Source: Alphaproteobacteria bacterium UBA1303
GTDB lineage: Bacteria; Pseudomonadota; Alphaproteobacteria; Micropepsales; Micropepsaceae
DNA length: 48,422 nucleotides
Direction: 5' to 3'
Assembly (NCBI GenBank): GCA_002307315.1
Contig: DBTZ01000003.1
Coordinates: 37,426-85,847 of the forward strand
The notes beneath the pieces were generated by a model. It was not told the DNA's origin and made no database searches. It saw only the letters and a list, made by a program, of their open reading frames with translations. Below, in pieces: positions 42,257 through 48,422 of this stretch. The translations under genes and the position numbers were made by a program. Within the stretch, counting starts at the first letter, position 1, and each line of letters begins with the position of its first letter.

Positions 42257-43913
42257 GCGCGTCGATGGTGCGCTGATAGAACAGCCAGGTTTTGGCGGCG
42301 ATGGTTTCCTTGGTTTCGGCTTCGGCTTTTGCCGTGGCAAGAGCGGCTTTGGTTGCGCGCTGTTTTTCCACTCCCTCCACCAAACCCAGCTTACGACGAA
42401 CGTACAGCACGAACAGCCAGCATGCCCCGACAAAGAACAACCCCGCGGCGGCCAACGTTTGGCCCTGCAAACGTATATGCGCATAGACCATATAGAGGGC
42501 GAGCACCAAGCACACCACGCCGTATAGAACCTTCTCGCCGCCGCCGCTGCGGTCATAGCCGCCGTTTTTTCGGTAAATGTCGTCGGCGGCATCGAACTCT
42601 TTGCTGCACTGTTTTACGTAGAGCGCCGTCGCCCTCGCCGCACGGGTTACCAGCAGGTTTTCCCATTTGTGCAAACGATCGTAGGTGAAACGGGTCCTGA
42701 AGGTGGGGAATAGGTCGGCAATCTGCGGTTTGACGTTATCGACGGCCTTGGCCGCGGCATCGAAATCGAGAATGCCGCCGGTTTCCGCAGTATGAGCGGC
42801 TTCTGCATGAAATTGGGCTAGGGTCGTCAGCTCTTCCTTGAGCAGTTGCGCGGCGCTGACGCCGACGTACGCGAATTTTCCGGCCTTCTCCAGCCCGGCG
42901 GCGAATTCGTCGGCGGTTTTGACGAAGCGGGTTTTGGCGGCTTTTATCGACGAATCGAGTACGGCGTCGAGAACGCCGTCCTTGCCGACGAAGTCCGGAT
43001 CGGCCGCGGCTTCGACCGCCAGCGTCGGATCGCGTTCCAACGCCAGTTTCAATGCGTCCTCGGCTTCCTTTCGCTCGTCGTTGTGCGGGGATAAAAATTT
43101 GGCGAGTTGATACTGCGCCGCCGCATATAGACCTTCGCGGGTCGGCGAAATGAGTGCGGTCGCCTCTCTGGTATGCGTCGTTGCTCGGGCATGTCGACCG
43201 CAGTAATAGGCGGCCCGCCCGGCCCACAGCAGCATCAACGCCCGTTCGGCAAACCGTGCGTTCTCCGCTTCGGTCTCGGTCGCGGACGTATCCTGTTTGA
43301 GCAGGCGCTCGGCATCGAGAAATGCCGTTTCGGCAATCGTCGGGTTGACGACATCGCGCGAGGCGTTGGCGATTTCGCCGCCCCAGGCCCCGATGCGAAT
43401 TCGTCCGAGCATGAAATGGAAGCGAAATTCCGGCTTGAACCCGATGCTGCGCTCGTCGCCATCGATCGCCCGGGCGATGCAGGCGAGCGCGTGGTCGTAT
43501 CGTCCGTGTACGTATTCGATTTTGGCGTGGGCGAACTCTTCGTAAGGCTGAGCCGGCAACGGCAATGCGCCGTCTTTCGGCTGAGGAATTTGACCCATCC
43601 GCGGCAGGCCGATCGCCAGATCGGCCAGGTGCCAGCGCAGTACCGACGAAACGTCGTTCGCACCGATCTGGACGGCATTTCGGATGAACGCGATGTCTCT
43701 GGTCAGGCGGATCAGGCCGTTCGCTATGAGGTCTCCGGCGGCAAAACCGCGTTTGCCGAGTTGTTCGATCGATGCAAGGCGCGGCAGCACCGCCTCGGGA
43801 ATCGCAAATTCGATCGTGGAGGCAAACGATTTGTTCTCGAGATACTCGATGTAGGACACGCCGCACGACGGCGACCAATCGATCAAATATTTCGCCTCGT
43901 TGGGAAATTCCAT
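42231..43913 (-). CDS. Unknown TPR-like protein with C-terminal membrane helices
   Basis: A 560-residue protein (589 if the ATG at 44000 is used). I do not recognise a family. The N-terminal half carries a TPR-like pair (AKIEYVHGRYDHALACIARAID and a later AERALMLLWAGRAAYYCGRHARAT). After a long helical middle come two hydrophobic segments (about 460-505) and a charged coiled-coil tail. So it is probably an inner-membrane scaffold with a large cytosolic part. Start not decided by a ribosome site. Faces the YiiX-like gene and lies upstream of nothing on its own strand, so it is likely transcribed alone. Confidence 0.7.
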   Translation of the reverse strand: MEFPNEAKYLIDWSPSCGVSYIEYLENKSFASTIEFAIPEAVLPRLASIEQLGKRGFAAGDLIANGLIRLTRDIAFIRNAVQIGANDVSSVLRWHLADLAIGLPRMGQIPQPKDGALPLPAQPYEEFAHAKIEYVHGRYDHALACIARAIDGDERSIGFKPEFRFHFMLGRIRIGAWGGEIANASRDVVNPTIAETAFLDAERLLKQDTSATETEAENARFAERALMLLWAGRAAYYCGRHARATTHTREATALISPTREGLYAAAQYQLAKFLSPHNDERKEAEDALKLALERDPTLAVEAAADPDFVGKDGVLDAVLDSSIKAAKTRFVKTADEFAAGLEKAGKFAYVGVSAAQLLKEELTTLAQFHAEAAHTAETGGILDFDAAAKAVDNVKPQIADLFPTFRTRFTYDRLHKWENLLVTRAARATALYVKQCSKEFDAADDIYRKNGGYDRSGGGEKVLYGVVCLVLALYMVYAHIRLQGQTLAAAGLFFVGACWLFVLYVRRKLGLVEGVEKQRATKAALATAKAEAETKETIAAKTWLFYQRTIDALNRMRPPF

Positions 43914-44163
43914 CGGTAATGCCTGTTGGAATTCTCTGGTTGGCGACTGCGATAAACCTGTTGCAATTGGCGAATCAACGCCAACTTTTACCATGCACAA
44001 GATTTACCCAAGGTAAAACGTAAGGTTGACGGCCGGCTTCGAAGAGAACAGGCCGGTCGCCAAGGCGATCCTGGATGGCTAGTAATTATATGAAAATATT
44101 TAATTTTTAGGTCTTCGGTACACGACCCGCATCCGAACGAAGACGTATCGCCGACGTTCCCCG

Positions 44164-45120
44164 TTACTTCACCAGATCGCGTCCGATCGCGAGAAATTTC
44201 TTGCGGCGTTGCAAGCGCAGTTCGTCCGGCGGCAGGGCGGAAAATTCGGACAGCGCCTGCGCCACGGCGTCGCCGACATTGGCGATGGCCTCGTCCGGGC
44301 CGCGATGCGCACCGCCAACCGGCTCGGGAATGATCTCGTCGATGACGCCGAGGCCGAGCAAATCCTGGGCGGTGAGGCGCAAGGCGCCGGCGGCATCCTG
44401 AGTCTTCTCTTGGCGTTTCCACAGGATCGAGGCGCAGCCTTCCGGAGAAATCACCGAATAGACCGAGTTTTCCAGCATAAACACCCGGTTGGCGGTGGCC
44501 AGCGCCACTGCGCCGCCCGAACCGCCTTCGCCGATGATGGTGGCGACGAGAGGCACCCGCAAATTGAGGCAGGCTTGCGTCGTCGTGGCAATCGCTTGGG
44601 CTTGGCCGCGCTCTTCGGCGGCGACGCCGGCATAGGCGCCGGAGGTATCGACCAGCGAAATCACCGGCAGTGAAAACCGCTCGGCCAGATCGAAAATCCG
44701 CTGCACCTTGCGATAGCCTTCCGGCATCGCCATGCCGAAATTGTGCCGAAGCCGGGTCTGGGTGTCGTTGCCTTTTTCCTGACCGACCACCGCAACCGAA
44801 CGGCCGCGAAAGCGGCCGAGGCCTGCGATCACGGCGGCATCCTCGCCGAACCCGCGGTCGCCGGAGAGCGGCGTGAAGTCGTCGAACAGGCTGATGTAGT
44901 CGGTAAAATGCGGCCGGCCGGGATGGCGCGCCACCTGGACCTTCTGCCAGGGGGCGAGGCGGGCGTAGATGTCCTTCACCAATTGATCGGCGCGGCCCTG
45001 CAGGCGCGTCACCTCGCCCTCGATTTCCATGCGAGGATCGTCCTTGGCCATTTGGCGCAATTCGACGATCTTGCCTTCCAGTTCGGCGATCGGGCGTTCG
45101 AAATCGAGGTAAGCGTGCAT
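44164..45120 (-). CDS. accA: AccA, acetyl-CoA carboxylase carboxyltransferase alpha subunit
   Basis: Alpha subunit of the carboxyltransferase that makes malonyl-CoA with AccD. The 318-residue product begins with the helical LDFERPIAELEGKIVELR, then ARHPGRPHFTDYI, GRSVAVVGQEKG, GMAMPEGYRKVQRI, PVISLVDTSGAYAG and GEGGSGGAVALATANRVFMLENSVYSVISPEGCAS, all family-typical. Normally close to xerD in alphaproteobacteria; here separated by about 4.8 kb of accessory genes. Confidence 0.97.
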   Translation of the reverse strand: MHAYLDFERPIAELEGKIVELRQMAKDDPRMEIEGEVTRLQGRADQLVKDIYARLAPWQKVQVARHPGRPHFTDYISLFDDFTPLSGDRGFGEDAAVIAGLGRFRGRSVAVVGQEKGNDTQTRLRHNFGMAMPEGYRKVQRIFDLAERFSLPVISLVDTSGAYAGVAAEERGQAQAIATTTQACLNLRVPLVATIIGEGGSGGAVALATANRVFMLENSVYSVISPEGCASILWKRQEKTQDAAGALRLTAQDLLGLGVIDEIIPEPVGGAHRGPDEAIANVGDAVAQALSEFSALPPDELRLQRRKKFLAIGRDLVK

Positions 45121-45938
45121 GACATCCTATAGATGCGGCCTAACACGGCACTGAAGCAAGAGAAATTGGCAATATCCTTCCGCGAAGTCAATTACCGTTG
45201 CGAAGGCATCGGTCTTAACGAAAATATGGCGAAGGCGCGTTTGTTGGGGGATACAAACGCGCCTTCTTCTCACCGCAGTGATGACAGTTCCGCTGCGAGA
45301 GTCTCTTATGTTCGTCTGAAAAGCGGGCGGTTAGCGGCACGCGTTGCGGGCGAGACCCGCTCGGACGGCAGGGGCCCGAATGGCGGAAAAACGGCCGCGG
45401 CGAAAACGAACCGCCGAGAAAGTGGTTGAACGGAACATTGCGTATACATCGTGCAAATTCCACATCATCCGGTTGGTATGTTCGTATACGCCCAAATCGT
45501 TGTGAATATCTAAAAGGTAGATACGTAAACGCGGTAAGGTCAAAATAATTATCTTTATGGTTGTGCGCGCGCTGAATTCGCCGTCGTACCCGAACGGTCG
45601 TTGGTCGGTGAGCAGATGTTTAGCTGTGCGTCGTAACGCTGGGAGGCCGTCGTGCTTGCCGTATGGCGTTTCCCGGTCGGGGCGCCAATTCTGGTGTGCC
45701 GCATATCTCCAAAACGCAACCGCTTGATCGTTGTTCTCACTTTTCTGCGTTGCCTTCCCCCCGGCGCCACCTGTGTTCGAGCGTCGCCCATCGGTTGGTC
45801 TTTCCCCGCATCGGATGCGCCGGAGGCTGGGACATGACGATAATTCCCTGAAAAAATCTTCGTAGTATCGCGCGGGTTTGGCGCAGCCGGATATGTTTGG
45901 CTATACTGACGCAGTGTGGGCCGACGCTGCGGGGGAAT
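45121..45938. other. Long non-coding interval upstream of accA and before the ICMT-like gene
   Basis: Over 800 bases without a supported gene. The left part (45231-45430) is rich in hairpins. The short plus-strand frames at 45652-45851 and the minus-strand frame at 45555-45791 have no ribosome site or recognisable fold. Nothing else was found in 45430-45938. Confidence 0.55.
45231..45360 (-). other. Hairpin-rich region in the accA leader
   Basis: GAAGGCGCGTTTGT (45231-45244) pairs perfectly with ACAAACGCGCCTTC (45253-45266), and GCGGG/CCCGC pair at 45346-45360. Between them TCTCGCAG and CTGCGG-TGAGA form a further stem. On the minus strand the strong stem precedes AU-rich sequence 110 bases before the accA start. 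It could be an attenuator, a small RNA or a repeat; which one is not settled. Confidence 0.4.
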
Positions 45939-46613
45939 ATGGACAACGGGACACGTGCCAAGCGGATGTTCTGGCTGGGGTTCGTCGGCATCGCTTTGTT
46001 CGTTCCGGCTCGGACCGTCGCGTGGCCGGGGGCATGGATATTCCTGGTTTTGTTTATCGGCGGCATGTTCGTCACGGTGGGCTGGCTCAAACGGTACGAC
46101 CCGGAGCTTTTCCGCGAACGGCTGCGCAGTTTCAGACAGCCGGATCAGCCGCTGTGGGACAAGCGTTTGGGTCTTGCCATCGCCGTCGTGTGGTACTGCT
46201 GGATTGCCTTTATGAGTTTTGAGACTCGTGCGGCGGCAGTTGCCGGTTCGCCGGTCATGCTTGGCACCGGCAGTGCATTAATGATCGGCGGATATTTGCT
46301 GGTCGGCGCGAGCTTTGCGGCCAACAGCTTCGCGGTCACGGTCGTTCGCATTCAGAGCGAACGCGGTCAGAGAGTCGTCGACACCGGGCCATACACACTG
46401 GTGCGGCATCCAATCTACACGGCATCCATTGCCATTCACATCGGCACAGCACTTTTGCTGGGTGCAAGATGGGGTCTTTTGGGACCGCCGGTACTTGTCG
46501 TTCTGCTCGGCATTCGGGCCGTTCTGGAAGAGCGCCTGTTGCGCGCCGGATTGCCGGGCTACGACGAATACGCGGCGCGCGTACGGTGGCGATTTGTCCC
46601 GTGGCTGTGGTGA
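45939..46613 (+). CDS. ICMT/PEMT-like membrane methyltransferase family protein
   Basis: A 224-residue polytopic protein (about five hydrophobic segments). The C-terminal third carries GPYTLVRHPIYTASIAIHIGTALLLG and LEERLLRAGLPGYDEYAARVRWRFVPWLW, the signature of isoprenylcysteine carboxyl methyltransferase-like enzymes (SAM-binding RHP-Y and E-R-L). In bacteria the substrate is usually unknown. ATG 45939 has GGGGGAA upstream; an earlier in-frame start at 45897 is less likely. Confidence 0.85.
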   Translation: MDNGTRAKRMFWLGFVGIALFVPARTVAWPGAWIFLVLFIGGMFVTVGWLKRYDPELFRERLRSFRQPDQPLWDKRLGLAIAVVWYCWIAFMSFETRAAAVAGSPVMLGTGSALMIGGYLLVGASFAANSFAVTVVRIQSERGQRVVDTGPYTLVRHPIYTASIAIHIGTALLLGARWGLLGPPVLVVLLGIRAVLEERLLRAGLPGYDEYAARVRWRFVPWLW

Positions 46614-46748
46614 ACGGCTCTTTGCCGGCGAACGAATGGCAACACGCGGTGCAACTATGTCCTTCCCGCAAAGGTGAGGTTACCCCAAAGCATGCCCTTC
46701 CCCCCGCCCTGAGAGCCACTTTCCCCGCGGCGCCGGGGCGGATATGTA

Positions 46749-47055
46749 GTCGTCCGTGAAAAAGTCCTTCGGCCTAAAGGCCTCAGTGTACTTTTTCACG
46801 ATTTCATCAGGACAACCCCTTGCTTGAAGCGGTTCTGCGCTCGGGGTTGAAGGGTCTTTTTCGTCGTCGATGCGCGCGCGGGCGGCGCATTGACGACGGT
46901 CTGTTTTTACAGGATTTCGGGCCATTCGGCCTCCAAATCCTGTAAAAACGAAAACGAGCGAAAAACCAGCGCCGGGCCGCCCCAAGCGAGTTTTTCCTTA
47001 TGTTTCAATTGGGAAAAAGTACCAAAGCGTAGCGAGAGACTTTTTCACAGGCAAC
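46749..47055. repeat. Dispersed palindrome-ended repeat, copy B (with inserted hairpins)
   Basis: Shares its first 47 bases exactly with copy A at 11042-11254 and its right end closely, in the same orientation. Terminal GTGAAAAAGTCC matches inverted GACTTTTTCAC at the right. Its centre is about 95 bases longer: CGTCGTCGATGCGC (46862-46875) faces GCGCATTGACGACG (46885-46898), and GTTTTTACAGGATTT (46903-46917) faces AAATCCTGTAAAAAC (46935-46949), a perfect 15-bp inverted repeat. It ends 35 bases before the cmk start. Confidence 0.8.
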
Positions 47056-47090
47056 TATGTAGGGGCGAAGCGGGTGTCAGGAGAAACCGA

Positions 47091-47741
47091 ATGTCCATCG
47101 TGATTGCGGTCGACGGGCCGGCGGCCAGCGGCAAGGGGACGCTGGCGAAGAAATTGGCGGCACATTTCGGCTTCCACCACCTCGACACCGGTGCGCTCTA
47201 CCGTCTGGTGGCGCTGGGGGTGGTCGAGGCGGGTGCCGACCCTGCCGACGAACCAGCCGCGTTGAAGGCCGCCCTTGCCGTCGATCCGGCTCGGAGCGGC
47301 GATCCGGCCATCCGCACCAAGGACATCGGCAGAATTGCCTCGCAGGTTTCTGTCTATCCAACTGTAAGGGCAGCGCTTTTCGACTTTCAGCGCAGTTTTT
47401 CCGCCCGTGAACCCGGTGCCGTGCTGGACGGGCGCGACATTGGTACGGTGATCTGCCCGGAGGCGGCGGCTAAGCTGTTCGTCGATGCCCGGCCCGAGGT
47501 GCGGGCCCATCGGCGCTGGCTGGAGCTGAAGGATCAGGGGCCGAGCGAAGTCGAGATACTGATCGACGTTAAGGCCCGCGACGAACGCGACCGCAGCCGC
47601 GCCGCGGCGCCTTTGAAGCCGGCCCCAGATGCCTACTTGCTCGATACCTCGGATTTGGATATAGAGCCTGCGTTCGCGGCAGCCCTCGAAGCCGTCAGAC
47701 CGGCGATCGAGGAGAAGCTCAAAGCGCTACCCAAGGGGTGA
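47091..47741 (+). CDS. cmk: Cytidylate kinase
   Basis: Phosphorylates CMP and dCMP. The 216-residue product shows the P-loop GPAASGKGTLAKKLA, LDTGALYR, LDGRDIGTVICPEA and RDERDRSRAAAPLKPAPDAYLLDTSDL. AGGAG precedes ATG 47091; the frame extends upstream into repeat copy B, but that part is not conserved. Directly upstream of rpsA, a universal pairing in proteobacteria. Confidence 0.97.
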   Translation: MSIVIAVDGPAASGKGTLAKKLAAHFGFHHLDTGALYRLVALGVVEAGADPADEPAALKAALAVDPARSGDPAIRTKDIGRIASQVSVYPTVRAALFDFQRSFSAREPGAVLDGRDIGTVICPEAAAKLFVDARPEVRAHRRWLELKDQGPSEVEILIDVKARDERDRSRAAAPLKPAPDAYLLDTSDLDIEPAFAAALEAVRPAIEEKLKALPKG

Positions 47742-47885
47742 GGGAGACCCGGCGGCGCCTAACCAAGAGCAGCTTGCGTCCCAAATCTCGAACAATCGAA
47801 CCTGCCTTGCGGGGCGCTGAAGCTTCCGCCGAGGAAGACCGCCGGAACGCATTCCGGTTGGCATTTGACTTAATTTAGAGGATTT
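47742..47885 (+). promoter_or_regulatory. rpsA leader
   Basis: 144 bases with CCGGAA-CGCA-TTCCGG (47842-47857), a 6-bp hairpin with a four-base loop, and AGAGG just before the rpsA ATG. Leaders of S1 genes often fold for autoregulation; whether this one does is inferred only from the hairpin position. Confidence 0.35.
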
Positions 47886-48422
47886 ATGGCTCGTCACAGT
47901 AACCACACCCCCAAAGAGATTCCTTCCATCGCCACGCCGAGCATGGACGATTTCGTCGCCATGCTGGAAGAAAGCTTCACGGCCCAGTCGCCCGCCGAAG
48001 GTTCGGTGATCAAGGGCAAGATCGTCGGCATCGAGAACGATTTTGCGGTGATCGACGTCGGTCTCAAGACCGAAGGTCGCGTCTCTTTGAAGGAATTCGG
48101 CCTGCCGGGCCAGCCGCCGAAAGTGGCGATCGGCGACACCGTGGAAGTCTATCTGGAGCGGGTCGAGAACGCGCTGGGCGAGGCGGTGCTGTCGCGCGAT
48201 AAGGCGCGGCGCGAGGAAAGCTGGATCCGTCTGGAGAAGGCTTTCAACGACAAATTGCATGTCGAAGGCGTGATCTTCGGCCGGGTCAAGGGCGGCTTCA
48301 CCGTCGATCTCGACGGTGCGGTGGCGTTCTTGCCGGGAAGCCAAGTCGATGTCCGCCCGATGCGCGACGTCGGCCCGCTGATGAACCAGCCGCAGAAGTT
48401 CCAGATCCTGAAAATGGATCGC
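47886..48422 (+). CDS. rpsA: 30S ribosomal protein S1, N-terminal part
   Basis: The frame starts at ATG 47886 and runs off the right edge (179 codons seen). It begins MARHSNHTPKEIPSIATPSM, then SMDDFVAMLEESF and a first S1 RNA-binding domain (VIKGKIVGIENDFAVIDVGLKTEGRVSLKEF), followed by the start of the second (VEGVIFGRVKGGFTVDLDGAVAFLPGSQVD). S1 helps mRNA bind the 30S subunit. Identity is secure; only the 5' third is present. Confidence 0.97.
   Translation, partial: MARHSNHTPKEIPSIATPSMDDFVAMLEESFTAQSPAEGSVIKGKIVGIENDFAVIDVGLKTEGRVSLKEFGLPGQPPKVAIGDTVEVYLERVENALGEAVLSRDKARREESWIRLEKAFNDKLHVEGVIFGRVKGGFTVDLDGAVAFLPGSQVDVRPMRDVGPLMNQPQKFQILKMDR

Noticed and set aside
45231..45430. 6S RNA or other named RNA gene
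   Set aside because: Hairpins are clear, but I could not match the central bubble and closing stem of 6S RNA or any other named family with confidence.
45652..45851. Overlapping 61- and 62-codon plus-strand frames
   Set aside because: Two frames over the same bases, neither with a ribosome site or a recognisable fold.
1..48422. CRISPR array
   Set aside because: No regularly spaced direct repeats were seen; the repeats present are isolated palindromic elements.

Overview
The window reads as chromosome of a moderately GC-rich alphaproteobacterium, most likely of Rhodospirillales type. This rests on gene order: plsX-fabH-ihfA-merR, pdxJ-acpS-lepB-rnc-era-recO-parC, dapF-mtaB-ftsY-ispZ, aroK-aroB-corC, xerD with accA, and cmk-rpsA. 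PhaR, a CBP3-type cytochrome bc1 chaperone and a ccmABCD cluster also fit. No phage, transposase, integron or CRISPR array was found. The genus was not identified.

Layout. 1-5146: end of a kdp potassium-uptake operon (kdpB fragment, kdpC, kdpD, kdpE). 5147-5899: mostly empty, with one doubtful 56-codon frame. 5900-6959: divergent bamE and a bc1-assembly chaperone. 6969-10809: yceD-rpmF-plsX-fabH, then ihfA and a MerR regulator. 10950-11027: tRNA-Pro(GGG), followed after 14 bases by a dispersed repeat (copy A). 11496-18841: a long plus-strand run for vitamin B6, lipid, secretion, RNA and DNA functions (pdxJ, acpS, lepB, rnc, era, an unknown tail-anchored protein, recO, parC). 18848-20165: a minus-strand operon (NTF2-like exported protein, FMN-binding protein, MarR) with a dyad over its promoter, divergent from a sialidase-fold exported protein. 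21448-23204: HIT, RidA and phaR. 23422-25574: ccmABCD, including a 35-residue ccmD. 25674-26390: a small protein and a second MarR regulator. 26620-30183: dapF-mtaB-ftsY-ispZ on the minus strand. 30285-32375: prolyl oligopeptidase. 32439-33200: two small minus-strand proteins around a cluster of palindromes. 33442-36381: aroK-aroB-corC. 36521-39370: a single-TM peptide, a large exported helical protein and xerD. 39374-43913: an accessory block (2-hydroxyacid dehydrogenase, AhpD-like protein with a divergent PadR regulator, lipoprotein plus YiiX-like hydrolase, and an unknown TPR/membrane protein) lying between xerD and accA. 44164-45120: accA. 45121-45938: non-coding, structured. 45939-48422: an isoprenylcysteine-methyltransferase-like membrane protein, repeat copy B, cmk and the start of rpsA.

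Most genes are housekeeping and tightly coupled by ATGA or GTGA overlaps. The less ordinary content is: (i) a dispersed element with terminal inverted repeats, present twice, the second copy carrying an extra pair of hairpins; (ii) compact regulator/target modules with visible operators (MarR at 20197-20214, PadR at 40830-40846, MarR at 26418-26439); (iii) small proteins and palindrome clusters around 32.4-33.2 kb; (iv) uncharacterised membrane or exported proteins beside xerD, era and accA. Nothing here is demonstrably a new defence, secretion or biosynthetic system.
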